Positions 7,547 through 16,022 of a stretch of 64,000 nt of DNA are shown one piece after another. Position numbers and translations under genes: made by a program. Under the pieces are notes generated by a model. The model did not search any database, was not told the DNA's origin, and was given only the letters and a program-made list of their open reading frames with translations. Source of the stretch: Rossellomorea aquimaris TF-12 (GTDB lineage: Bacteria > Bacillota > Bacilli > Bacillales > Bacillaceae_B); the NCBI RefSeq assembly GCF_001648555.1, contig NZ_LQXM01000029.1:248001-312000 (forward strand). Reading direction: 5' to 3'. How positions within the stretch are numbered: position 1 is the first letter of the stretch; each line of letters begins with the position of its first letter.

Positions 7547-9718
7547 TTATACTGATTCTTTCAAATCGAATTGAAATTGAATCTTTTTTTGATTGGAATC
7601 CCAACTAAGATAAGCAGAAAACTCCTTTTCACCCTTTTTGAAACCATCAATAATATCAGATTTCCCGTCCTTTAAGACTTTTTTTACGATGGTTTGAGTA
7701 ATTTTTTTAGATAAAATGACCTTTGAAATCGTAAAACTGCATTTCGTTTTCTGGTAATTTGAACATCCATAGAATTTGCCTTTGTCAATCACCTTTCCAC
7801 CACACTTTAGACAAGTACCCAGACTAGTTTTAGAACTTTTTTTTCCTTTAAACCCATTTGCTCGTTGAATGGATGCTGTATCCAAGTCTTGAAAATCCCA
7901 TGAGTTAGAATCTTTTAGAGCATGCTGAACAAGCTTTTCACTTAGTTTTTTTACTTGTTCCATAAACTCAGGTGCAGAAGCTTTTCCTTTTCCAATCTCT
8001 TGTAGGCGCTGTTCCCACTTTGCTGTCATTTCTGCAGAAGACAACACATTTTCCCCGATTGCTCGAATAAGCACTTTTCCTTTGTCAGTTGGAAATACGA
8101 TGTTTTTTTGAATTTCAATGTATTGTCGGTCTTTTAACATTGTGATGATTCCAGCTCTTGTTGCTTCTGTTCCCAGGCCTTCAGTTTGCTTAAGGACTTT
8201 TTCTAAGGTGTCATTTTCAATATACTTACCAGCAGTTTTCATTAAAGTTATGAGTTGACCTTCTGTAAATCGTTTAGGAGGCTGCGTTTTTCCTTCTTTT
8301 ATATGTATTTCTTTTACTTTTCCTTGATCAGCTTGTTCTACTATCGGAAGAAGAGGCTCTTCCTCTTTTTCATTTTCTAAGAGGACCTTTCTCCAACCCT
8401 CCTGAAGTATTTGCTTCCCCTTTGAAACAAATTCCGCTCTTCCATCAACTAATGTTGTAATAGTTGTATAATTAATAAGGGCTTTGTCGTGATGGGCAGC
8501 AATAAAGCGCTTCACAACCACGTCATATATTTTCTTCTCATCTCCAGATAGTTTAGTAGGATCTGTTACTTGCTCAGTTGGGATGATGGCATAGTGATCA
8601 GAAACTTTCGCATCGTTTACAAATCGCTTATTGTTAATAAGACTGGCGTGTGGAGCGGGAATCCACTTATCATATGGACTAAAATTTTTCAGCTTGGAGA
8701 GTATCTCCGGAAACGTTTCTGCTTCTCCTTTAGTCACATATTGTGAGTCTGAACGGGGATAGGAAACGATTCCTTTTTGATAAAGCTTTTGTAAAATATC
8801 TAAGGTTTTCTTAGGTGAAAACTTGAACATTTTATTCACAGTAGCTTGCAGTCCGGAAAGATTAAATAATAAGGGTGGTACAAATTCTTTTTTCTCTGTC
8901 TTTACATCATGTATCGTCGTATCTTTTCCTTCACAAAAAGAGGCGATTTTTTTTGCCAATTCTTCGGTTTGAATTCGTGATTCTCCGTCTTTTTGCCAAG
9001 TTCCTTCAAATGTATTTCCCCCAAATTGGAATGTGCCTTTCACTTCCCAAAAGGGGTCGCTATTAAAACGTTCTATTTCTTCTTCTCTTCTTACAATAAG
9101 AGCTAGAGTTGGCGTTTGAACTCTTCCCGCTGAGAAAACATCTGACATCCCCTGTTGCTTTAATAGAATGCTATATGCTCTTGAGGCATTCATGCCCACT
9201 AACCAATCAGCACATGCCCTTGAATATGCTTCATAAAATAAGTTGCGCATTTCACTTTCTTCTTTTAAATTATTAAACCCTTGTATAATGGCTTTTTCTG
9301 TTAAAGAAGAAATCCATAATCTTTTCATTTGTTTTTGCACCCGAGACATCGATATAATGTTTCGAATGATTAATTCTCCTTCACGACCAGCATCCCCCGC
9401 ATGAATAATTTCTGTTACCTCTTTTTTGCTTAGGAGCTGTTTAATGATGGTGAATTGCTTAGCTTTTGCCCGTTGGAGCTCGTATTGAAAACGTATCGGG
9501 ATGATGGGGAGATCATCTAAACTCCACTTTTTCCACTTGCTTTCATATTTTTCCGGCGCTTGTAATTGAAAGAGATGTCCGACGGCCCATGTAACATAAG
9601 CACCCTTAGGAAAGATGTCATTTGGCTTTATTTCTATGAATCCTGGTTTCTTTTGGTGAGAAAAAGGTTTGGCAAGAGTAGCACCTTGATCCGGCTTTTC
9701 TGCGATTATTACTTTCAT
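7547..9718 (-). CDS. topB: DNA topoisomerase III
   Basis: A 723-residue type IA topoisomerase that relaxes and decatenates DNA through a 5'-phosphotyrosine intermediate. The Toprim domain has E7 and DAGREGE (109-115). The catalytic tyrosine is Y320 in SYPRSDS. The C-terminal part has a zinc-ribbon remnant with CLKCGG and GCSN...KCSF. Length and motif order match B. subtilis TopB. The PAS kinase follows after 12 bases and probably shares the transcript. Confidence 0.95.
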   Translation of the reverse strand: MKVIIAEKPDQGATLAKPFSHQKKPGFIEIKPNDIFPKGAYVTWAVGHLFQLQAPEKYESKWKKWSLDDLPIIPIRFQYELQRAKAKQFTIIKQLLSKKEVTEIIHAGDAGREGELIIRNIISMSRVQKQMKRLWISSLTEKAIIQGFNNLKEESEMRNLFYEAYSRACADWLVGMNASRAYSILLKQQGMSDVFSAGRVQTPTLALIVRREEEIERFNSDPFWEVKGTFQFGGNTFEGTWQKDGESRIQTEELAKKIASFCEGKDTTIHDVKTEKKEFVPPLLFNLSGLQATVNKMFKFSPKKTLDILQKLYQKGIVSYPRSDSQYVTKGEAETFPEILSKLKNFSPYDKWIPAPHASLINNKRFVNDAKVSDHYAIIPTEQVTDPTKLSGDEKKIYDVVVKRFIAAHHDKALINYTTITTLVDGRAEFVSKGKQILQEGWRKVLLENEKEEEPLLPIVEQADQGKVKEIHIKEGKTQPPKRFTEGQLITLMKTAGKYIENDTLEKVLKQTEGLGTEATRAGIITMLKDRQYIEIQKNIVFPTDKGKVLIRAIGENVLSSAEMTAKWEQRLQEIGKGKASAPEFMEQVKKLSEKLVQHALKDSNSWDFQDLDTASIQRANGFKGKKSSKTSLGTCLKCGGKVIDKGKFYGCSNYQKTKCSFTISKVILSKKITQTIVKKVLKDGKSDIIDGFKKGEKEFSAYLSWDSNQKKIQFQFDLKESV

Positions 9719-10109
9719 GACATTCTCCTGTTCACATTATTCTTTTAGTTTATTACACAATAATGAACGTACGTTCCCCATTAATTATAGTTATAGTCCT
9801 TCATTATTATCGGTCAAAATAGTGTATATTGAAGTGAATATTGAATTTCCTAACTGAAAAGGTGTTACAAATAAGTCATACTCATCTGTAACACCTACCC
9901 ATTATTGTACTAGATTTTCTAGGTTTCATTTAACATTTTGCGGTTTTGAAATCTGAACTTCTTCCTTCTCTTATTCTACTAATGCAGGTTCATTTCCTGC
10001 TAAAGCCTTGTTCTTATATCCTTCCATTTTTTGGTCAATGATACTCTGGCGTTAACTCGTAATTTTTTTAATCAGCTTAAAGTTTAACGATCTTTGTGAA
10101 AAGATTTAT
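9719..10109. other. Intergenic region with a hairpin and a possible small-gene remnant
   Basis: On the minus strand, 10057-9971 reads RQSIIDQKMEGYKNKALAG... and ends ALVE, a plausible protein tail. Its frame is cut by a stop just upstream and the only ATG (10027) lacks a binding site. A 9-bp hairpin (9861-9896) with four Ts follows it on the same strand. It may be the tail of a decayed small gene; otherwise I see nothing here. Confidence 0.3.
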
Positions 10110-10111
10110 TT

Positions 10112-10148
10112 AAAAAGAAGGCTATCGTTTATTGATAACCTTCTTTTT
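10112..10148 (-). terminator. Terminator of the Xaa-Pro peptidase gene
   Basis: Fifteen-base stem with one wobble and a T-rich tail on the minus strand, directly after the stop codon. Confidence 0.88.
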
Positions 10149-10151
10149 AAT

Positions 10152-11249
10152 TTATTCTATAATCTGTAATTCTTTAGGATATGCTGTTAAGGTTTCATAA
10201 CCATCCTTTGTAATCAGAACATCGTCCTCAATTCTTACTCCGCCAATTTCAGGTACATAAATCCCAGGCTCAATCGTATAGGTCATTCCTTCTTTAAGAA
10301 TACCGTTATTTAAATGGCTCATGGATGGAAATTCATGTACGTTAATTCCCAAACCATGACCAATACGATGAGGGAAGTAATCTCCATATCCAGCATCTGT
10401 AATGATATCTCTCGCAATTTGGTCTAAGTCTCCAATCCGATTGCCAGGCTTGCTTGCCTCTAAGGAAGCTAGTTCTGCCTTAAGAACCGTCTCATAGATT
10501 TCCCTTTGTTTATCTGAAATTGTTTTGTAGGCAAAGGTACGGGTAATATCTGAGGTATATCCTTCTAAGACAACTCCTAAATCAAATAAAACAAAGTCAC
10601 CGGCTTTAAGAGTACGATCACCGGGATTACCATGAGGGTCACCAGCTTTCTCACCAAATAGAACCATAGTAGAGAAGGACATTTCTCGGATCCCTTTTTT
10701 CTTTAGTTCATATTCAATTTTAGCAAGAACTTCCATTTCTGTTATACCTTCTTTAAGGGCGTTCACTCCTACTTCAACTCCGAAGTCAGCCATTTTGGCA
10801 GCTCTGCGCATAATTTCGAGTTCAGTTTCATCTTTTACTACGCGCATTTCGTTTAATTTGTCTTCTACATTCAAGATTTGAGGGCTGTTAAAAAGGCTTA
10901 AGAAGTTCTCGCTGCGTCTGTATGTAACGACTTCTTTTTCAAAGGCAACGGTGTTCCCTTCAATGTTACGTTTGTTTATTGATTGTTGGATAAACTCCCA
11001 CGGATTTTCATGGTCAGAATAGCCAATGACTTCATAATTCCAGCCTGCGCCTTTCACTTGGCGAGCTTCCATTCCTGGAACAACCACAAAAGGCTCGGCA
11101 TCTGGAAATACAAATAACCCCATCAAGCGCTCGTGTGGGTCTGTATGGAAGTTAGTTAAATAAAAAACGTTTTCAGTAGAGTTAATAAATGCTGCAGCAA
11201 TGGATTCTTCTTTCAACCATTGCTTGAGAATGTCTAGTCGTTGATTCAT
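10152..11249 (-). CDS. pepQ: Xaa-Pro dipeptidase/aminopeptidase, M24B family (YkvY-like)
   Basis: A 365-residue cytosolic metallopeptidase expected to cleave X-Pro bonds. The N-terminal creatinase-like domain (1-135) precedes a pita-bread domain with all five metal ligands: D223, D234, H298, E327 and E341. The sequence follows B. subtilis YkvY along its length (for example FYLTNFHTDPHERLMGLFVF). It is a single gene with its own terminator and GGAGG before ATG. Dipeptidase versus aminopeptidase activity cannot be decided from sequence. Confidence 0.92.
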   Translation of the reverse strand: MNQRLDILKQWLKEESIAAAFINSTENVFYLTNFHTDPHERLMGLFVFPDAEPFVVVPGMEARQVKGAGWNYEVIGYSDHENPWEFIQQSINKRNIEGNTVAFEKEVVTYRRSENFLSLFNSPQILNVEDKLNEMRVVKDETELEIMRRAAKMADFGVEVGVNALKEGITEMEVLAKIEYELKKKGIREMSFSTMVLFGEKAGDPHGNPGDRTLKAGDFVLFDLGVVLEGYTSDITRTFAYKTISDKQREIYETVLKAELASLEASKPGNRIGDLDQIARDIITDAGYGDYFPHRIGHGLGINVHEFPSMSHLNNGILKEGMTYTIEPGIYVPEIGGVRIEDDVLITKDGYETLTAYPKELQIIE

Positions 11250-11491
11250 ATTCAGTTTCCTCCTCTGACTTCATATTGATTATGTAGTGGATATGATAAG
11301 CAATATATATGCTAACACATTTTCCAAAGAGATTAAAATGATGGTGTCAAGGTTGGTGTTTTTTTGGTAGGGTTAGGCTTTTCCTACCTCTTGCCTATAA
11401 AGGAAAAGAGTCAGTTGTGATATAATTTTTCTTACACAGTGAATGTTGGGTGGGAGTGGCCACTTCCTTACAGAAGGAGGTGATGCCTATA

Positions 11492-11584
11492 GTGACAACA
11501 TATGAGGCTTTAACACTTATGATTTCATTTAGCTCTCTAATTGTCTCGATTATTGTTATTTCTAATCATAACAATAAAAAATAA
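11492..11584 (+). CDS. Putative holin-like toxin of a type I toxin-antitoxin system
   Basis: A 30-residue peptide beginning TTYEALTLMISFSSLIVSII with one hydrophobic helix and a short polar NHNNKK tail. The TYEALxLMIxF opening is the signature of the Hol_Tox/TxpA-like family, small membrane toxins usually silenced by an antisense RNA over their 3' end. AAGGAGG lies 11 bases before the GTG used here; an in-frame ATG at 11483 is only two bases from that site. An extended -10 (TGATATAAT, 11418-11426) lies upstream. The gene is followed by a 15-bp hairpin and a terminator, as in other members. Confidence 0.7.
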   Translation: MTTYEALTLMISFSSLIVSIIVISNHNNKK

Positions 11585-11629
11585 CCCCACCCTCATGAAG
11601 CGCCTAAACTTTGAAGGGTAGAGTTATTT
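11579..11629 (+). promoter_or_regulatory. Hairpin at the toxin 3' end
   Basis: Imperfect 15-base arms (AAATAACCCCACCCT and AGGGTAGAGTTATTT) overlap the toxin stop codon. In this toxin family such structures mask or stabilise the message and are the usual target of the antisense RNA. Confidence 0.5.
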
Positions 11630-11674
11630 CCTTTCTCTATTGGGCCACTGCTTTCCTTGCAGTTTGCTGTGTAG

Positions 11675-11710
11675 CAAGAGACATTGGTTGCCGCCAGTGT
11701 CTCTTGTTTT
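11675..11710 (+). terminator. Terminator downstream of the toxin
   Basis: Thirteen-base stem with one G-U pair and a TTTT tail on the plus strand, about 90 bases past the toxin stop. The opposing antisense RNA promoter would be expected between here and the toxin gene. Confidence 0.65.
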
Positions 11711-11797
11711 AGTTATGCTCTACTTTTAAAATAGTATAAAAAATGATTAAAATCAAGGTCCTTGAAAAGGAAATTACCTAGTTGATACAAATTACTT

Positions 11798-12226
11798 TTA
11801 CATTACTGGGTCAACGACTTTAGTCTTACGAACGAATGCCATAATACCTGCAATTAAGAAAAGAAGTCCAGGAACGAAACCAATACCTACGGTTCCTACC
11901 CCAATAACTAACGCTGCTATGATGAACATGATTCCTGATAAAATCGGTTTTTTATTTTTCTTTATTGCCAAGACAGCGATAATCCCAAAAATACTAGCTA
12001 TGATTCCCAGTACAATTAAATACCAACCCATTGCCTCAGCAAATCCAATTATGAATGTTGAATCTTCTGTTGTGATAGTGGGATCACTTTCGATTCCACT
12101 CATCATTTCAGATACTATTTCAGGATCACTTAATCCCATATTCATTAAAAAACCTAGAATTGAAAATCCAGCACTTAATATGATACCTATGATTCCCATC
12201 ACAATTTCTCCTGTACGTTTGACCAT
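11798..12226 (-). CDS. DUF4064 membrane protein
   Basis: A 142-residue protein with four hydrophobic segments (about 10-30, 58-85, 92-112 and 112-133). The opening KRTGEIVMGIIGIILSAGF and the GLLFLIAGIMAFVRK ending are typical of the DUF4064 family, whose function is unknown. AGGAGAGG stands five bases before ATG. It appears monocistronic. Confidence 0.8.
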   Translation of the reverse strand: MVKRTGEIVMGIIGIILSAGFSILGFLMNMGLSDPEIVSEMMSGIESDPTITTEDSTFIIGFAEAMGWYLIVLGIIASIFGIIAVLAIKKNKKPILSGIMFIIAALVIGVGTVGIGFVPGLLFLIAGIMAFVRKTKVVDPVM

Positions 12227-12445
12227 TCATACCTCTCCTTTTAAAATATAGTCACCTTTTTCTTTCCCCTTGCTTTCCTTCAACTAAACAACTTTTATAA
12301 GACCTAAGCACCTCTACTACGTTATAAATTCTTTATTTTGACAAATTTCTCCTTCTCTTTTGTCTGATTTTATCTTTTCTGATTATTCAATATCATCTCT
12401 TATGTATAAAGAGTCTATCATAATGCCTTTTATTCCTTTTTATTT

Positions 12446-13300
12446 TTAATATCGTTTTTTTATTCCTAATTTTTTCAATACTATCCTTTCGACCCATTTC
12501 CAAGGCATGATGAATTTAAGCACTAACGTAAAACGAACTCCCTTCCCAATGGGGTTTCGAAAGGTATTCTTTTTTCCTTCAGCCAGGTCTTGAACTAATT
12601 GGGCGATTTCCTGTGGATTTCCTAATTGACCTTGCCCTCTTTCTAATTCTTCGTTGATTTTATTCATATAACTGGAGTAAGGAGAATGTTCATTGAGAGA
12701 TTTAGAAGCTACTTTCATTCCTGTTGTCCAAATATTTGTCTGATAGGATCCGGGTTCAATGAGATAAACATCTATTCCATAGGGTTTTAGTTCCAATCGT
12801 AGACTTTCACTGTACCCTTCAAGTGCATGTTTAGAGGCAACATATGGACTTAAGCCGGGAAAACCAAACCTACCACTGATACTGCTCATATTTATGATTT
12901 TGCCTGCTCCCTGTTTTCTCATTAGAGGTATTACTGCCTGTGTAACACCTATGACTCCAAATACGTTAGTCTCAAATTGAAGGCGATACTCTTCAATGGT
13001 TACTTCCTCTGCAAATCCCCCTAGTGCAAAACCTGCATTATTTAATAAGAGATCAATTTTTTCTTCTCTTTTAAGCATGTCTGCGAATTGACGTATGGAT
13101 TGAGCTGAGGTTACATCTAATGGATGTATATGGATAAGCTGTTCAACTTCCATTTTCTTTGCCATCTCTAAGAGCTGCTTTCCTTTCTGCACATCTCTCA
13201 TCGTAGCAATGACTCTATATCCAAGATTAGCGAGCTCAAGTGAACATAGCAGACCAAATCCACTATTGGAACCAGTTACAATAGCCGTTTTTCCATTCAT
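12446..13300 (-). CDS. Short-chain dehydrogenase/reductase (SDR)
   Basis: A 284-residue classical SDR using NAD(P)H. The Rossmann motif TGSNSGFG is at 9-16, NNAG at 87-90, and the catalytic set is Ser near 140 with Y153 and K157 (YVASK). The C-terminus has a basic, hydrophobic extension (KFIMPWKWVERIVLKK). The substrate is unknown; relatives are described as oxidoreductases acting on sterols, retinoids or other ketones, which says little here. No operon partner is evident. Confidence 0.88.
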   Translation of the reverse strand: MNGKTAIVTGSNSGFGLLCSLELANLGYRVIATMRDVQKGKQLLEMAKKMEVEQLIHIHPLDVTSAQSIRQFADMLKREEKIDLLLNNAGFALGGFAEEVTIEEYRLQFETNVFGVIGVTQAVIPLMRKQGAGKIINMSSISGRFGFPGLSPYVASKHALEGYSESLRLELKPYGIDVYLIEPGSYQTNIWTTGMKVASKSLNEHSPYSSYMNKINEELERGQGQLGNPQEIAQLVQDLAEGKKNTFRNPIGKGVRFTLVLKFIMPWKWVERIVLKKLGIKKRY

Positions 13301-13665
13301 TGAACATCCTCCAATTCAATTCTTTCTAATAAGTATAGCAAGGATGTTCAGTATATTTGTAACTTTTTTCTTTATATATTCGCCTAATGGTGTAAGTTTA
13401 GGAGGACTGGAAATGAAAAACAGAAACAGATCATTTATCTAAAATATGAGTGAACACAAAAAAAGGATGGCTTCATCCCATTGAAGCCATCCTTTATACG
13501 AGGAAGTCGTGTCAATTTCTACTTACAATCTACATGAACAGCCTTTTCCATTCAAACGGGATGAGAAGGGATAATCTCTTCTCTCATGAAATGTAAGGTT
13601 ATGTTTAGAACTTTTGAGGTTAAAATCATCATTTTATATAATTTTAAGCATAATTGTAAGTTTTA
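13301..13665. other. Intergenic region, 365 bases
   Basis: Contains the terminator at 13455-13495. On the plus strand, AGGAGG precedes a nine-codon ATG frame (13413-13442); this is too short to call. Nothing else is evident. Confidence 0.5.
13455..13495 (-). terminator. Terminator of the 14.2-13.7 kb transcript
   Basis: Perfect 14-base stem AAAGGATGGCTTCA/TGAAGCCATCCTTT with a seven-T tail on the minus strand, about 170 bases past the stop at 13666. Confidence 0.8.
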
Positions 13666-14217
13666 TTAGTAGGTAGAGCCTACGATGGTTCCATTATCTT
13701 TATAATAATTGATTGAAGGAACAGGAAAATGACGATTTTGATAGGTTTGAATTTGAATGAAGTATCTTTCTTCGGTTAAATTAACCCTTTTAAAACGATC
13801 ATCTTTTCGATATGTATAATAATCTGCGTTTAATTTCACTCTGTCACCATATACAATAAACTGACCATTATTCAAATAATCCGATCCAACAGATTGTTGT
13901 TCAGTATGACCATATCGTTCCAATTCATAAAGTGGCAGTAAGGTCATTTTTTTGTAGTGTACAATCCCTAATTGCTGGTCTTCATATTTATTTTCAAATG
14001 TATAAAGCAATAAATATTTATCACCAACTTCATTCTGAAGGACAACTTTTACATTTTTCTTTTTAGCTGTCTCTTTTAATTCTTCAAAATGAGCACTAAT
14101 ATTTTTTTCTTGAGTGATGTACTCACCATTTTGAAAAGTTGTAACAATTGTATAGCTAATCATGAAAAATAACATATATAGGATGAAGCTTCTAAGTTTC
14201 TTCCAAGGTATGTTCAA
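13666..14217 (-). CDS. Membrane-anchored protein of unknown function
   Basis: A 183-residue protein not recognised as any family. Residues about 9-28 form a single hydrophobic helix after a short basic start, so the remaining 155 residues should lie outside the membrane. That part is polar and rich in Tyr, Lys and Asn, with no cysteine and no visible catalytic motif. It begins 14 bases after the upstream GNAT gene and shares its transcript. A receptor-like or stress-related role is possible but not supported by any motif. Confidence 0.7.
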   Translation of the reverse strand: MNIPWKKLRSFILYMLFFMISYTIVTTFQNGEYITQEKNISAHFEELKETAKKKNVKVVLQNEVGDKYLLLYTFENKYEDQQLGIVHYKKMTLLPLYELERYGHTEQQSVGSDYLNNGQFIVYGDRVKLNADYYTYRKDDRFKRVNLTEERYFIQIQTYQNRHFPVPSINYYKDNGTIVGSTY

Positions 14218-14231
14218 ACCTCTCCCTCCTA

Positions 14232-14693
14232 TTAAATCTCCTTGAATACATATTCTCTGTAAAGTGTAAATCCATGTTTACGATAAAATTTTTGAGCCAA
14301 TGAATTGTTCGCCCAGTAGTCGAGCTCCACCTTAGATATTCCCTTTTGTTCAGCAATGAGGTAGATTTCATTCATTAAATAGCTTCCATACCCTTTAGCA
14401 CGATGGAACTCAATAATATTTAATTGGTGAACAATGATAGACTGATAGGCTTTTTTAAAAGGATTTTCCTTGTAATGTTTATGTTCAATCCAGGCATAGC
14501 CTTTTGGTTCGTTCTCTTCTTCAATCAATAAAAATACACAGTTTTCATTTTCAATATTTGCTTTATAGAAGTCTTTTATCGATTCATAATCATATTCTTT
14601 GAAATACTCAGGATATTCCTTTACATGAATATCCTGGACCCCTTTATTTAATTTAGCGATCAGTTCATAATTTTTGGTTGTCGTGATCTTCAT
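14232..14693 (-). CDS. GNAT family N-acetyltransferase
   Basis: A 153-residue GNAT protein. The acetyl-CoA-binding motif A is EFHRAKGYGSYLMNEIYLIAE (about 114-134) with the RxxGxG core written as RAKGYG. The C-terminal ELDYWANNSLAQKFYRKHGF is the usual motif B. It is the first gene of a two-gene unit with the membrane protein at 13666-14217. The acceptor substrate is unknown. Confidence 0.87.
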   Translation of the reverse strand: MKITTTKNYELIAKLNKGVQDIHVKEYPEYFKEYDYESIKDFYKANIENENCVFLLIEEENEPKGYAWIEHKHYKENPFKKAYQSIIVHQLNIIEFHRAKGYGSYLMNEIYLIAEQKGISKVELDYWANNSLAQKFYRKHGFTLYREYVFKEI

Positions 14694-14770
14694 TCCTGTT
14701 CCTCAACTTTCGTTATTTCCTTGTTTTCCCATTATAACAAATATCCAGGAAGAAAGTGTTTGAACTTTCT

Positions 14771-15694
14771 TTATTCTAAAACGCTATTTATCCAGTTTAT
14801 TGTATCTTTGTATACTTCATCCTTATTGGTTTCATTTAGCATCTCATGTCTGCCTTCAGGATAGATCTTTGTTTGAATGTGATTCATCCCAATTGATTTA
14901 TATTCTGTAGCAACAGATTGAACTCCTGCTCCATTTTTTCCAACCGGATCCTTTGAACCGCTGTAAAGATAAATAGGCAGATTTTTACGTGTTCTTTCAA
15001 TTTCACTTCTTTGATGAATGGTTTGCAGTCCGGAGAACAAATCATAGAAGAAGCCGGAAGTTGAAATTCGTCCACATAAGGGGTCTTCAATATACTTTTC
15101 CACTTCCTTTGGATCTCGTGAAAGCCAATCAAAAGCAGTATTTGCTGGTTTGAAACTTTTATTGAAATTTCCAAAACTTAGTTTGTCCAATAACGGACTT
15201 TCCGTTTTATTCCCTTTTTTTCTTATTTCTCTTTTCGCCAGGAAAATTCCCACTTTTCCAAGGAAGCCAGGATTTCCACCTGTACCAGATAAAATAACAG
15301 CTTTTATCGATGTATCATAGAGTTGGATGTATCTTCGGGCTAGAAATGAGCCCATGCTATGACCAAATAGAATGATAGGTGTATGAGGATGTTGTTCATG
15401 AATCCACTGATTAATCTCATATATATCTTCTACGGCACGTTCAAATCCATTGTTTTCAGAGAAAAAACCAACCGTTCCATTTTTCTCTGCTGTTTGACCG
15501 TGCCCTCTATGATCATGGCCAATAACGATAAAACCTTGTGCCACGGCATACTCTGCGAAATCAGAATATCTCAGAATATGTTCAGCCATACCATGAGAAA
15601 GTTGAATAACTCCTTTTGGTCTACCTTCATCTAAACCCCATTCTATTGTAAATATTTTATGTTGATCTGACATGGAAAGATAATTTGATTTCAT
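14771..15694 (-). CDS. Alpha/beta hydrolase, monoacylglycerol lipase/lysophospholipase type
   Basis: A 307-residue hydrolase of the Hydrolase_4 family. The nucleophile is S113 in GHSMGS, the HGMAEH loop (34-39) supplies the oxyanion hole, and the triad is completed by Asp in GSKDP (near 258) and His in GRHEML (near 283). Relatives cleave monoglycerides or lysophospholipids, which suits its place downstream of the glycerol genes. It is, however, separated from glpD by a strong terminator, so it is a separate unit. No signal peptide is present. Confidence 0.87.
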   Translation of the reverse strand: MKSNYLSMSDQHKIFTIEWGLDEGRPKGVIQLSHGMAEHILRYSDFAEYAVAQGFIVIGHDHRGHGQTAEKNGTVGFFSENNGFERAVEDIYEINQWIHEQHPHTPIILFGHSMGSFLARRYIQLYDTSIKAVILSGTGGNPGFLGKVGIFLAKREIRKKGNKTESPLLDKLSFGNFNKSFKPANTAFDWLSRDPKEVEKYIEDPLCGRISTSGFFYDLFSGLQTIHQRSEIERTRKNLPIYLYSGSKDPVGKNGAGVQSVATEYKSIGMNHIQTKIYPEGRHEMLNETNKDEVYKDTINWINSVLE

Positions 15695-15956
15695 TGTTAC
15701 CCTCTTTTCGTAATATATGCTAAAAATACCTATGGATTTATGTGAATGCTTTTGTATTGTTAGTATTCTAGATTCGATGGGTTTATCCTTCTAAATGTTG
15801 TCTTATAATGATTTATCAGTGAAATATATAGTTTAATCCGTAAAAAGGGGTCATTTACCCGTGAAAATACACTAGTTTTCCGTATAATAGTGAAAATTTG
15901 TAATCCTTCTAAATTTATTTTCAACTTTGAAAGATTGCTCAGCCCATACAAATAAA

Positions 15957-15992
15957 AAACCCAGGAATGCTATATATAGCATTCCTGGGTTT
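15957..15992 (-). terminator. Terminator of glpD
   Basis: A perfect 36-base palindrome with a six-T tail on the minus strand, 31 bases past the glpD stop. The stretch from here to 15695 (262 bases) holds no supported gene; a 63-codon frame inside it has no binding site. Confidence 0.9.
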
Positions 15993-16022
15993 CACTCATT
16001 GTTGAAAGCCACTCTTCAGATG

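Noticed and set aside
9861..9896. Hairpin GGTGTTACA/TGTAACACC as a riboswitch
   Set aside because: No conserved aptamer features; a plain stem with a weak T tail.
13413..13442. Nine-codon ATG frame after a perfect AGGAGG, followed by a hairpin
   Set aside because: Too short to call a gene; no leader-peptide target downstream on the plus strand.
15760..15951. 63-codon frame on the minus strand between glpD and the lipase-like hydrolase
   Set aside because: No ribosome site, and the composition is not protein-like; it begins within a few bases of the glpD terminator.
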